Notes: generated from the sequence alone by a model not told the origin. 64,000 nucleotides of DNA from Maylandia zebra (GCF_041146795.1 NC_135177.1:7914560-7978559); one strand, 5' to 3'; shown: positions 24,542-35,951, counted from the stretch's first letter. Program-made: numbers and translations.

Positions 24542-25377
24542 ACTGTACAGTTGTTGGCCTTGCCAATTGTTTGTGTTCTTTCTATATTGTTATTGTCATT
24601 GGAGATTTGCACAAACACCCACTGACCAAAGAATGGAATTTTGTTAATTTCATTCAATCTGTTTACATGTTTTGTTTTTTGCACAAAGTACCAGATGATT
24701 GTTCAGGAATACACACAAAGAAGCACTTTAGAAAACTTTACTTCAGTGTAAGCACTTTTTAAAGAGCAAGTTGCCTTTGTTATTTTAGATCTGCATCTTT
24801 TTAGTTTACATTTTACATTTAGTTTACAATTTCTAGCTTTTTGTTATGTATGAAAAGAAGAAATGGAGCATTATTTGTTAATAAATGCTGACTATTTATT
24901 TTTGACTATTTTTTTCATGTACATCTACAGTTGTATCTTAATAAAAGTTCTATGTGTGACATCTGGGACAAGTACCTTTGACCAAGAACTCTCTTTTTGT
25001 TCTTACTTTATGGGATTAAAAAATATCGAGATATATATCTTATATTGCCATCTAGCTAAAAAATATCGAGATATGAATTTTGGTCCATATCGCCCAGCTC
25101 TAACGTCTTCGCATGCTAAAGTCAGTGAACATGGCTATGCTAGCATTGAAGCTGCTAATGTGGGCCTAAACAAATGAGAACGCGGAGCAGACTCAGCACC
25201 GCCAACTCTATCACAACAACCTCCAGAGAATAAAAAAAGAACAAAATCTTCAGAGAAGGAAGATGATATCTCCAATAAAACTATTTTTGAAGCCATTCTG
25301 GGACTCGAGAAGAAATTTATAACGAAACTGGAAGATATCAAGGAACAAAACAGACAAAGTGCAGGTATGGTTGCCAG

Positions 25378-26600
25378 TAGGGCTGCCACAAACGATTATT
25401 TAGATAGTCGACTAGTCACCGATTATTTTTGGGATTAGTCGACTAATCAGATCATGCGCCCATTGGACGTAAAAGGTACAGCTTATTGCACCAGCATGCG
25501 TTTGCTCTTATATAAATATTATTAGCTTGCAGCTTGATATGTTTAAGGTATGTGCTAACTAAAAATAAAGAGCAGATGACAGTTTATTGAACTTTCAATG
25601 AAATTTGTAGATTGTCTCGGTGGAGTTTAATAAACTTGGTCGTCTGTTTTTTCTATGTAAAATATAACAGGACACTGGAGTAAATTCTCTACCATTTCAC
25701 ACTTCTGTTTAATATGTTCTCTGTTTGACATTTATTCAGCTGTGTAAAAACTACAACTTAAAACTCAGCCAAACCGATTTACTCAGGAACAAATAAAACA
25801 CTGAAAAAAGCCAAACAATAACATTTATAAGTTATCTAAGTGACTTATATACCATGTTTAACCTGAGTAGTAAAACACCACGGGGGGTTTGAAAATGATG
25901 TGCCGGGAGTTCGCTGTTCTAGCTGGCTCCAGTGACCCTTGAACCCTCTAGCTATCGAGCTGGTGTGTAACAGACGTCTCCGAAAATGTCGGAGCACTTT
26001 TGAAAAAAATATGTGACGTCTTGATAAACCGAGCAGATATTTGAAGTTTACACAGCTACATTCTCGCCTGAAAATATGTTAAAAGTTTATTTTGTGACCT
26101 AGAAAGAGTAATAGGAGTAATATTAAAACTAACTAGCAACCACCATTGTTGAAAACTGGAATTGGCTGGGCTGCACTATGAATCCTGGAATAGGTTGGGC
26201 CAAGAAGGATACACCCCATCCTTCAAATCTGGGGAAATGAAGGATGCATTTTTCGGCCGTGTTTGGGGGAGTCTTCGAATTTGCCCATATGGAAAAGAAA
26301 TAGTAAAAACCTATATGTGATTACTCATGAAAGTGGCCACTTTCATGAGTAAATCATATAAGGCTTACATGATTTACTCATGAAAGTGGCCACTTTCTCA
26401 TTACTTTCATACATTGTTTTAGTAAGTATCCAAAACATACAAGTTTCATTATATAATTTTTCAAGGGATCTTATATCTGTTTTCACTCTTATATGCTTTT
26501 CATACAAGTTTCACACAAGACAGATACAAACTTTATAAGATTTATATATATCTTTTCCATATGGGTGGACAGGTTTTGCTGCGTCGCTGTACATAATTGG
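25378..26600. mobile_element. 5' part of another hAT element
   Basis: It begins TAGGGCTGCCACAAACGATT, a hAT terminus common in fish, and continues with motifs such as TAGTCGACTAGTCACCGATT. No matching right terminus is seen. It is interrupted by the element at 26284-26565, and related sequence seems to go on to about 26670. Confidence 0.65.
26284..26565. mobile_element. Short DNA transposon with CCCATATGGAAAAGA termini and internal palindrome
   Basis: The terminal 15 bp CCCATATGGAAAAGA is exactly inverted at the right end. Inside, 26321-26352 is a 32-bp perfect palindrome (TTACTCATGAAAGTGG and its complement), and half of it is repeated near 26373-26396. No clear target duplication; superfamily unknown. 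Confidence 0.75.
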
Positions 26601-26883
26601 CCTACAAATGCGGCCTCTGAAGGATGCAGCTGCTAAATTTGGACACAGCTATGAAACCGGGCACTACTTCTTCTTCTTCTTTGGGATTAACGGCAGCTGG
26701 CATCCCTGGACATGCAGTGCTGCATGTCCAGCACTGTTTACATTTTTCTACAAGAGACTCATTCATCAGATAACGATGCATCTTTTTGGTCAAAGCAATG
26801 GGGCAGCAAAATCCTGTTTAGCCATGGCTCAATGAGGTCGGGGGTGTAGCAATGTAATTTAATAATTTTCCTGAGGATCTTGT

Positions 26884-27000
26884 AGTGCAACAGACTGACT
26901 TGAATGGTTATTGGTGGATTGCTGTAATGAGAGTTGAAAGTTTGTTTTTCATTTTAGCCAACGTTTATGGATATAATAATAAAAGTCAGTATGAAAAGAA
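26884..27000 (+). pseudogene. L1 ORF2 endonuclease fragment
   Basis: The peptide LNGYWWIAVMRVESLFFILA followed by NVYGYN resembles the L1 endonuclease segment that ends in (A/V)N(V/I)Y(G/A)xN. It is too short to say more. Confidence 0.5.
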
Positions 27001-27240
27001 AAAAAAACGCTTGGACACTGCGAGCATAATGGACAGGCTTTTGATGGGGCTCCCACACCACTGCAAAGCAGGAGATGAAGCATCACCAAATATGTTTCCA
27101 AACCAATTTCCTTCCAAGCCAAAGACTAGAAAATATGGTGAAGCATATCTTCCCTTTGGCTTCACGTGCAAAAGTCCCAAAGTAGGCCTACCCTGCAGAA
27201 TTGGGTTTCCCTGCGTCGGAGCACGCGCTGGGGTCTCCAA
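27001..27240 (+). pseudogene. Possible hAT transposase N-terminal fragment
   Basis: KTRKYGEAYLPFGFTC resembles the (K/R)RKY..(D/E)YL..GFT start of ZBED/GTF2IRD2-like hAT proteins; the following zinc-finger cysteines are not clearly preserved. Low confidence. Confidence 0.35.
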
Positions 27241-27539
27241 ATCACGGACAAACAGTATCCCACATTCTTGATTTTTACTTCACAAACACTTCTTGTAATG
27301 ACTAACTACTCCTGACATTTTGGAGATGTTAGCTCTTTATACAGTAAAGTTACAGTGGGATACAAATAATATCATGATGATCCTGCCACAATTTGTTCCC
27401 CGGTTCAAATCACAGACAAACAGCATCCCACAATTGTTTATGTTTTTGAACCCATTTTGCACAGAGAGGCATTTTTTGAAAAATAGCAATGTTGATTGTT
27501 TATTACACAGGAAAAAAAACCACTCCATGTAAAATAATT

Positions 27540-27905
27540 ACATCGTGATGCATCTGCCTTTCTAAATGGAGAGACAGTAACTGCGTGTGTATATGTAAGC
27601 ATGTAAAACCTGAAGATAGTCAGATTAACGGTAACATTATTTTGTCTCTATCTGCCATTCTGCTGTTCATCTCATGTAAACAATAATGTGGCGCACAGCG
27701 TGATATGACGTGAAAAAAAGCACATACCTTTGACGTTGCGTGACGAACTCTGTATTCCTCGTCCACACCACACATAAACGCTAGAAATAAGTTTTTAAAA
27801 AATCGGTTTTCGGTGATTCCAAATGTCGATTACATGTGGACGAAAGGCCCAAACGCATAGAAACACCTGCGTTTTCAAAAATATCAGTGTAGGTGTGGAA
27901 GTAGA
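27540..27905. mobile_element. Non-autonomous DNA transposon, copy B (right end)
   Basis: It shares GACAGTAACTGCGTGTGTAT, GTGGCGCACAGCG and the terminal stretch with copies A and C. Its right end read in reverse is CTACTTCCACACCTACACTG, matching the left terminus of copy A. The left part is missing. Confidence 0.7.
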
Positions 27906-28263
27906 GTAAAAGAGTTAGTAGTGTATTTTATCACTACCTGTAATTTGTGGCATTGTACTTGTATTTGCTTAATTGTTTACTAAATGTTTGAGATGTGAAA
28001 TAAACCACAATGGAGTTTGAAAACAAAATATGGGTGTGTTTGGTTCAATGCCAAACTTTTACAAACTGAAGATTACTGCAATATGGTTAAAAAAAATGTA
28101 AAAGATGTTATAGCTGATCATTTAATTTGTATTTTCTGAATGTATTTACAGTATGTATGGTGCATTTTGTTTGTATGTTGATTTTGTTAAAAACAAAAAA
28201 CGCATAAACGTAAACGCATAAATGGAGTTTTCGAAAATCTCCAGCCTGGCAGGAGTTTATAAA

Positions 28264-28822
28264 GCTACGTCCACACATACATGGGTGTGTTTGAAAACTG
28301 AGATTTTCTGTTTTCGTTTAAAAAAAAAAAAAATCCCATCCACACGTAAAAGCTAAAAATGAAGGAAAACGCTGCCAGGAACATGCCAAAGCAACAGGTG
28401 GCGATATATTCCTAACCGTGTACAAATGTTGGCCAATCATAAGTCTAGAAGCCTAGGTGGGAAAGCGTAAACAAAGATGGCGCATAGAAGCAGAACTGAG
28501 TCCTATGTGTGGAGGGACAGTAACTGTGTGTGTATATGTAAGCATTTAAACACTACAGAGAGTAAAATTAACAGTAACAGTATTTTGTATAAGTCCGCCA
28601 TTATAGAAGTTAATTTCACCAAAACAATAACCTGGCGCACAGTGTGACGTCAAAAAAAGGCGCACAGCTTTGACGCTGCGTTTTCTCCGTTTTCCTCGTC
28701 CACAGGTAAAGGCAAAAAAATGAGTTTTTAAAAATCTCAGTTTTCACTGACCGAAAATGCCGTTTATGTATGGACGAAATGTGCAAACGCATAGAAAAAA
28801 ATACCCGTGTACGTGATGACAT
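28264..28822. mobile_element. Non-autonomous DNA transposon, copy C (both ends)
   Basis: The left end GCTACGTCCACACATACATG and the right end CCCGTGTACGTGATGAC are imperfectly inverted. The interior matches copies A and B (GGACAGTAACTGTGTGTGTA). About 560 bp, the most complete copy in the window. No transposase; the target site is unclear. Confidence 0.75.
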
Positions 28823-29387
28823 TTTGTCGCCTAGGCAACCACCAAGATCTCACTGCCTGCAAACATTCAGTAACTCTCATTGGACAGTGTTAATAAATGT
28901 CTTTCACTAAACATGAAAGTTTTCTACATGTCCTAGTTTAAATTATGAAAGAATGTCAAATACGTTTCTACTAAACAGTCGTCTTCTACTTTGATTAGGA
29001 TTTTTTTAAACGTACATTTTGCTTTTGTTTGATTTTTTACTGCAATTCCTGTAGAGTAGATTTAATAGTATTAATTCAGCATATGCCACAAAATAAAAGC
29101 CTGCATTTGCACTTGGGTTTATTTTGAAATGTATCCAATCACCACACTTCAAAAGGCACAAAGCCTGTGACAGCATAGTGATGTCATGACATTTTGTCTT
29201 AGGGATCCATAAATAGGGGAGAAATTCAGCCAACTGCAGTGAATCTCCAATGGCAGAAACACAAAGCAACCTGGCTGTTAAAACAAAGATAAGGAAGACG
29301 CAGAGAAACGCTGAAGCATCTACAATGCCAGAAGCACAAAAAGAAATGTTCGTCACATCAAAAATAAGAATTTTGCAAAGACCAAAA
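28823..29387. other. Unassigned sequence with a short ORF
   Basis: A TATA-like ATCCATAAATAGG at 29205 and an ATG at 29250 precede a lysine-rich open stretch (MAETQSNLAVKTKIRKTQRN...). It shows no family motif and is cut by the SINE at 29388. Possibly a transposon ORF. Confidence 0.3.
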
Positions 29388-29608
29388 AGAAAGAAAGAAG
29401 GTGTACTTTATTGGTCCCCGTGGGGAAAATCGCTCTCTGCATTTAACCCATTCACTCAGTGAAGCAGTGGGCAGCCATTGGGCTCCCGGGGAGCAGTGTG
29501 TAGGGACGGTACCTTGCTCAGGGGTACCTCAGGGTAGCTGTTCAGGGGAATCGAACCCCCGACCTTCCAATCATGGGGCCACCACTCTACCTACTGAGCT
29601 ATCCCTGC
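29388..29608 (-). mobile_element. tRNA-derived SINE, a second family
   Basis: On the minus strand the head reads GGCAGGGATAGCTCAGTAGG (A box) and GGGTTCGATTCC (B box), and the tail is TTTCTTTCTTTC-like. A 6-bp CCAAAA flanks it at 29382-29387 and 29609-29614. It differs in sequence from the AFC-like SINE. Confidence 0.88.
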
Positions 29609-29651
29609 CCAAAATGAGCGTGAAAATCCCGGAAGACCTAAAAAATCTCCT

Positions 29652-30108
29652 GTGGCACAAGCACAAATCCCCGACTCCCTCACTACTTCATATTAAATTC
29701 GGTTCTTTTGTATTCTTTATGGCCAAGAAAGACACAGCTCAAAAGTGGTCCTTTTACTTTAAAAATGATCTTTATTTTACATATCCGGGATATGGAGACC
29801 TGAATACAAAACACACAATCCCAGGTCTGAAGCACAAACGGAAGCCTAGGTATTTATATACTTGCTCTCTACGTCACACCACACTTTAAGTTTCGATCAA
29901 ACAGCCTAGTTGGCTTCACTTTCTGGCTGCAAAAGCATGCTCTGCAAAAGCATGCAGTTTCCTGTCAGTACTTTTTGGCACAGACTGTACTCAGAGTTAG
30001 GCCTCTCTTATATTAAAACAATATAATCAGCAAATACGCATTCAGATTATATATTCAAACCCCAACAGGGTGGCACAAGCACAAATCCCTGACTCCCTCA
30101 CTACTTCA
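29652..30108. repeat. 39-bp direct repeats flanking a 379-bp insert
   Basis: 29652-29690 and 30070-30108 are the same 39 bp (GTGGCACAAGCACAAATCCC...) with one C/T difference. The insert 29691-30069 is not recognised; it ends CCCCAACAGG. Too long for an ordinary transposon target duplication. Confidence 0.85.
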
Positions 30109-30639
30109 GAAGCAAACGGGGACATGAATATAGAGACAGAGGGAAATATGAATAATCCCAGCGGACACAACCCTGGGCCTAATGGAGGGACTTGGCAACA
30201 TCTGCCCAAACCCAGATTTAGACCCCATCAGGGCAGGGTCCAGTGTAGTCTGTGGCAGGAGTTTGCTGCTCTACCCTACCTTAAAATCACACAGGAGCAA
30301 TGTTCCCTCTTCTGCGGCATGCACAATCGCGCAATGCTGGCGCGGTCTCTGCGCACAGAAAATCTGCATTGCACACAAAAAAAAAAAAATCTAACCTGAA
30401 TTGAAATGAAAATAAATACGTTAACAATTAATTCTGTAGTGTGAGTTAGTAAGTGACTGGTGACTGGTATATACGCAGCCAATCAACGTCGTTGACAGGC
30501 TACGACAGCGTCCTTATGTGCCGACACCGGTGTTTTAGCTAGCAAAGCGGCGTGGCTGATGTGGAGTGAAGCCATGTTAATGACAACATGTACAACCACT
30601 GTAGATGTGAGGACAGATGGAACAATTGACGGAAAAAGT

Positions 30640-31080
30640 GTGGACTTTATACCAGTTTTTAAATTGTGTTGATAGGCCACGTAAAACCAGAGTTATGATA
30701 AAAAATATATGCAACATTTGTTTTTTTCCTGAATACTATCGTTGTTTATATTTACTGTGCAAAGAAACGGTAAAAATGTGTTTTATAAGGAAAGCGCTCA
30801 AAAGCACTCTCCGCCTGTGAGCGTAAACAAAACCAAAAAACTCCACCCTTTCCTATTGGTGGAAAAATGTACCATGTTGACCAATCAAAAAAACTTATAT
30901 GGCAACGCAGCATTTAGTTGTTTAGGAAGGGGGGAAGTTTTAGGAGTGATGGTGGTGTTTTGAGATGTGAGAGATTTGTGACGTTTAGCATGTTTGGAGT
31001 CTAAAGTTAGTGTGTTGTCTTGTGTAGTTAGTGTGTAGTGTAGTCAATAGTTTTGTTGTGTGTGTCAGAACAACGAGGCG
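30640..31080 (+). mobile_element. piggyBac-like element fragment
   Basis: It shares a long collinear stretch with 63200-63960, including GTTGATAGGCCACGTAAAAC, ATTGGTGGAAAAATGTACCA and GTGAGAGATTTGTGACGTTT. The copy at 63132 begins TTAACCCT, as piggyBac ends do. No transposase is seen here. Confidence 0.55.
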
Positions 31081-31973
31081 ACTGCTGAATGTTACAGGTG
31101 TTACAGGAGTGTTACATCTCCTGTTGTCAGGCCTGCAGGTATCAGGCTGTTGTTCACCTTTATCTCATAGTGGACAGAAATTATTTTTTGCAGTGGCACA
31201 AAAAATTTGTGTGGCATCAAATTTGATGCAGAACAGCTGATTGTTCTGTAAAGAGTGTGAAATGTTTATTTAAAAAAATGCCTTGGCTGCATTTTAGGTA
31301 AATAGCTCCAAAAAACTTTGTTTGCATAACTCAGTTACTTTTTTGAAGAAGTAACTATAGAATTAACTGCCCAATATTGGTCATTATATACTGTATTTTG
31401 CAGCCAGAGTTACAGGACTGTCTCCCAGATCACAGACTCATACTCATTTTCGTGTTTTCAAAATTGGTGTTCAAGTTGTTTTTACTTCCAATAGTGTTAA
31501 CATACAACACAGGTCATGAACGTTTTTTTTTAAATTTTCATGTAAGTGGGCTAAAGCACTTAATTAAAAGTAGTCTAACATAAATGTAAATGCTATAATT
31601 TGATTATTTTAATAAAGCATGTAACTTGGATGGATTCGATGCTGGTGTGACCACAGTGCACATCTAATGTTGTTCACAGTGGTCCAAGGGAGCGCTCAGG
31701 GAGTTTGTGTGTTTACTCAGATACATGAAAAATTAGATGGAACATCGCACAGGAGCCAAAAGAACAGAATTCTACCACAGCAAATGAAATGCAAAAATCA
31801 GAGCCTATGGAAGCAAAAGACACTGGAGGACGGGAGAAGATAGAAAAAGAGGACTCGCTGCCATCAACTGCAATCTCTGTGCAGGAGCCTCTGAAAGGAA
31901 AAGACACTGAAGGACAGGAGAAGACAGAAAAAGAGGACTTGCCTGCATTGTCTGTACAGATTCCTGTGCTCTA
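31081..31973. other. Sequence upstream of the P-like transposase, function not seen
   Basis: A duplicated motif (ACACTGGAGGACGGGAGAAG / ACACTGAAGGACAGGAGAAG) near 31818 and 31903 encodes acidic/lysine-rich peptides. I could not find an intact THAP zinc finger. Confidence 0.4.
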
Positions 31974-33740
31974 ATGATGGATGAAATGTACATCCACAAG
32001 ATGACTGAGTTTGCAGGGGACCAGTTCCATGGCTATGTAGATATAGGCACTGGTGAAATTGACAACACACTTGCCACCCAGGCCTTGGTCCTCATGGTTG
32101 TGGCTGTTAATGAGTCATGGAAAATTCCCATTGCGTACTTCCTCATCGATGGTATGGATGGATCAGAGAAGGCCAATGTCATTCGGGAAAGCCTTAGCAG
32201 GCTTCATGAAGTTGGTGTTAAAGTTGTCTCCCTTACGTGTGATGCCACTACGAGTAACCTCGCCATGATAAGGGAACTTGGCGCAGAGTTAAATATTGAC
32301 AAGATGAAGCCCTACTTCTTTCATCCAGACAATCCCACACAAAAAGTGCATGTGATCCTGGGTGCATGCCATATGCTAAAGCTTCTTCGTAATGCCTTTG
32401 CATCTTCAATGGAATTTGAGACAGAAGATGGGAGGAAGATTAAGTGGAAGTACTTTGAAGCCCTTAATAAAATCCAAGATGAAGAGGGTCTGTGACTAGG
32501 TAACAGGCTAAAAATGGCTGATTTACAGTGGAGAAAACAAAAAATGAAAGTCCACCTAGCAGCACAGCTCTTCAGTAGAAGTGTAGCGGATGCAATGGAG
32601 TTCTGTGAACAAGGCTTGAAATTGGAGGAGTTTAAAGGTTGTTCTGCAACTGTGGAGTTTGTTCACACTGTAGATGCAGCTTTTGATGTGCTCAACAGCC
32701 GTAATCCTCTTGGAAAAGGTTACAAAGCTCCAATTAAGCCATCAACTAAACACAGGGATGAGACAATCTTGAAGGATGCAGAAACCTTGCTTCGTGGGTT
32801 GAAGGTCAAGCACTATGACAAGACGGTGCCACTTCACACAACAAAAAAGAAGACTGCCATATATGGCTTCATTGCTAATGGCATAAGTGCACTTAACATT
32901 TATAATGAACTTGATGAGAGGACCGATGCCCCATGCAGGTATCTTCTGACCTACAAACTGAGCCAGGACCACTTAGAGGTCTTCTTCTCTGCCATAAGAG
33001 CAAGAGGTGGGCACAATGACAATCTTAATGCCAGACAGTTCAGGGGAGCCTACAAACGTTTACTTGTTAGGCACCAAGTTAAAACGGGTACAGGCAATTG
33101 TTTACTTCGAGACAACACATACATTCTTGATTCAACATCTGCAGCTGTAAATGTTGCCCGCAGAATGGAAGTGCACTTTGTGGAAGTAAATGACCCTGAA
33201 GATCACTTGATTCCTGACCTCCCAGATTTATGCAACCTGTCTGAATACAAAGAGGCAGTGATCAGCTACATCGCAGGATTTGTAGTAAAGAAGATCAAAG
33301 AGAAAATCACCTGCTTGTCTTGTTCACAGGCCTTGACAACCGAAGGTGCTGTGCATACTTTTATTAAGCAGAAAGACAGAGGTGGTTTCCAAAAACCTTC
33401 ACCAGACATGGTTACTGTCTGTATCACAACAGAAAAATGCATTCAGAGGAAAATCAAAACCAATGGTGGTCAGCTACCCAGTGGACGTGGAGTCACAGCA
33501 ACCATTGTCACCCAGGTTCTAGAAGAATGTGCTGAAAAAAACCTTTTCCCTCATCTTCAAAGCCATATGCTTGACACATGTGTTGAAGTCAACCACATTC
33601 ATGTACTTGTGAAAATGGCCTCCACATGGTACTGCAAAGTCAGATTTAGTCACTTAGCAAGAAGAGAAAATGAAATGGCAAAAACGGGCAAGTTGGTTCG
33701 CAGACAGATGACCAAACTGATCCATTTTTATGGAGAGTAA
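31974..33740 (+). pseudogene. P-element / THAP9-like transposase with one in-frame stop
   Basis: P-type transposases cut and paste DNA with an RNase H-like core. The frame reads MMDEMYIHKMTEFAGDQFHG, then VMVVAVNESW-type wording and SLTCDATTSN, down to the terminal VRRQMTKLIHFYGE, 588 codons in all. It is broken only by TGA at 32493-32495, where EEGL-stop-LGNRLK corresponds to a family arginine (a CGA-to-TGA CpG change). The three presumed catalytic acids are present: D3 in MMDEM, D90 in LTCDA, E335 in DHLEVFF. An insertion domain and a C-terminal CLSC motif are visible. The N-terminal THAP zinc finger is missing or in unrecognised exons. Whether this is a transposon or a host THAP9 copy is undecided; terminal repeats were not found. 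Confidence 0.9.
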
Positions 33741-33761
33741 TGGGCGATACCTGATGCCTTT

Positions 33762-33921
33762 TAGGGCTGAATGATTTATTGACATTATTTCAGATTGTTC
33801 GAACATACATTGTATTTTAGATTAGAATTGAAATATATATAATATATAACTAAACATATGGTCAAAGAATATAACTAAATTTTGATTTAAATTACAATAA
33901 ATCACTAGTTGTTCAGTCCTA
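33762..33921. mobile_element. Small hAT-like MITE, no target duplication seen
   Basis: TAGGGCTGAATGATTTATTG at the left and CAATAAATCACTAGTTGTTC plus AGTCCTA at the right are imperfect inverted repeats. Flanks do not match, so it may be degraded. Confidence 0.55.
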
Positions 33922-34064
33922 GCTGTCGTTATCAGTTACTGCCAGTTATTCCTCTGCTGCCCATGGTTTACAGTCCGCATAAACAGGACTGAATCATCAG
34001 CAGAAGAAACAGAAAAAATGTCTCTTTCCACTGTTTGCTACTTTTGTAATTGCTGATATGAATT

Positions 34065-34302
34065 TGTGACAGGTCGGAGGCACGACACGACCACGACTCA
34101 CCATTCAGTGGCATTTCCCTTTTACTCGCATTTGCTGTACACACACTCACAGCACAGCTTTCCAGCCAAACACATACCAACAACAACAACAAACACACAA
34201 CAAGCCCTAGTTCATTCATATGGAGGGGAGGAGTGATGCACTGATTGACCTCAGGTGCGCCAGCCTCCCCCACAGCCACGGCACGGATTACGCCCCACAA
34301 CA
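34065..34302. repeat. Possible solo LTR
   Basis: A 238-bp unit starts TGTGACAGG and ends CCCCACAACA (TG...CA borders) and differs in composition from its surroundings. No matching target duplication and no internal element, so this is a guess. Confidence 0.3.
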
Positions 34303-35227
34303 GGATAGTTTTATTGCACTTTTCTATAAATAACACCACAGTGTTTTCAATTTGAGATTTCACATTGTTCCTTAGAAGTGTTATTGTTTATTTCCTTATG
34401 GGAATTAAAAATGAGTTTGCATTCAGTATTTAAAATTCAAAATGTTAACATAAAATGTTATTGTTAATAAATTGTTATTGTTTAAAATTTTTTCTTGTAT
34501 TGCTGATGTGTATGAAGTATATGTATATCTGTATCTTGTCCTGTCTTAGTTTGTCTTGTTTGCCAAGTGTGTCTTGTCCCGTGTTCCCACTCATGGCCTG
34601 CACCTTGTCATGGTGAGTGGGCTTTCAACTAAGATGGGCTGTCATTCTGTTGTCATATGTTGAAAATAAAGCAAAATGCTACTTTTTACTACTCAGATTA
34701 AATGTATTCATGTTTAAATACTGTGGATAATGCAATCTAAAGAAGTAGTCAGGGAGTGGTCCTTCTCAAATTTCCTTCATCCAAGTTTTTGCGCTTGTCT
34801 GTCTGCCTCTGTTCTAGGTTCACTGGACATTCAGATGAGATGCTTCTCGGACGAGACGTGAAACGTCTTCAAGACACTTAAAGAAGTCCACATGCTTTTC
34901 TTTCCAAGATGCTTAGACTACGATGACCTGGTGGACTGAGAAACTTCACAGACACACTAATTAATCCTTGCCAATTATCAGCTTAGTAGAATTGTGTAAC
35001 AAAATGTGCTAAATGTCATACAATTAACAAGAAAGCAGAGAAAATAAGGACTTATGGTTTGAGGCATAAACTTCTTAACAAACTGATTTTAATTATTCTC
35101 TCCTCTGTCTGTGATTTTTTTAGGAGCCGTCTTCAGATTGAGACCTCAGTGGCAGTTAATGACATGATGGACATGCCATCTATTTGAAATACTGACTTTT
35201 TTTTTTAAAAATATATTTGGCATGCAG
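34303..35227. other. Non-coding with a retroelement-tail fragment
   Basis: 34846-34945 (GACGAGACGTGAAACGTCTT and following) has the wording of a dispersed fish retroelement. Nothing else is recognised. Confidence 0.4.
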
Positions 35228-35308
35228 ACTGTGGGGAGCCAGGATCAAACCACCAACCTTCCAATCAGAAGATGACCAGCTGTACTTCCTGAGCTACAGC
35301 CACCCCAA
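35228..35308 (-). repeat. tRNA-like SINE head remnant
   Basis: The minus strand reads GGGTGGCTGTAGCTCAGGAA and GGTGGTTTGATCCTGG, i.e. A- and B-box-like segments with the spacing of a tRNA-derived SINE head; the body is missing. Confidence 0.6.
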
Positions 35309-35540
35309 ATTAACAATATAAGTCTTTCTTTAGTCATTAGAATAACAATGAATTTCAAAAATACAAAGGCTAAAACACCACATTATGTTTCTTAAGAGAA
35401 ACATGCAACTGCATGGAACAGTAATATGTTGAGGACAACAAATGAGTTTAAAGGGGGGAAAAAAACAGCATAAAGAATATAATTCCTGATTCAGATTTTG
35501 CTGCCAAAATGTTAGTGGAAAGTCCAAAGCCAGCATCACC

Positions 35541-35951
35541 CTACTGGATTGGGTCTTTCAGACACAAGGCAATATTATTTAAAAATACATCATTTCCCAA
35601 AGTGGTGAAATGAACTCCATCATGCAAAAACTGGTCAGGATTTCTATGCTTTATCTGTGGATGATGTACAATACAACCACAAACAGACAGAATAAAAGTA
35701 GTCATCACATTGTTTACAAAGCGTCGAGCCTTGTCCACCTTCTTTGGATTAACACGCCTCCACTGGCATCGCTGGGTGATGACAGAGAAAATAATTTCCA
35801 TCTGCGGGAACTGCTGGTGGAGATCACACAAGTCCTGCTTGATTGCTGCCACAAGCCTGATGCTTTTGACATTGCCAAGGTGGGCAGAAGATGCTGACGT
35901 TGAGGTCTCCATTTTTGATTCCTGGTCTAACAGCAGAATAAAATAATTCAA
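35541..35951 (-). pseudogene. SGNH-hydrolase-like C-terminal fragment
   Basis: 136 codons with IKQDLCDLHQQFPQMEIIFS, the WRRVNPKKVDKARRFVNN segment and the terminal DGVHFTTLGNDVFLNNI. The D..H pair near the end fits block V of SGNH/GDSL esterases. The Ser block and the GxND block are absent, so it is partial. Such domains occur in fish retroelements (CR1-type ORF1, Ngaro-type elements); that origin is inference. Confidence 0.6.

Larger units (their letters stand above)
22058..25102 (+). mobile_element. hAT transposon, decayed, 3.0 kb
   Basis: The ends TAGTGCTGGGCGATAT and ATATCGCCCAGCTCTA are inverted repeats. The flanks ACGTTTTC (22050-22057) and ACGTCTTC (25103-25110) form an 8-bp target duplication with one difference. 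Transposase exons lie inside, and a second hAT MITE sits in its intron. Confidence 0.93.
21874..25377 (+). mobile_element. 5' end of an L1-like LINE with ORF1 start, split by a hAT element
   Basis: The segment begins with CACCAAGATGGCGGC, a start typical of L1 5' ends. An ATG at 21984 opens MDAQKIIKHAKLQF. The frame is interrupted by the hAT element at 22058-25102 and resumes at 25111 once one target-site copy is discounted. After one TGA (GLNK-stop-ERGADS) it stays open through a lysine/glutamate-rich, coiled-coil-like stretch (ILGLEKKFITKLEDIKEQN), as in ORF1 proteins. It ends where another hAT fragment begins at 25378. An endonuclease-like fragment of possibly the same L1 lies at 26884-27000. 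Confidence 0.7.
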
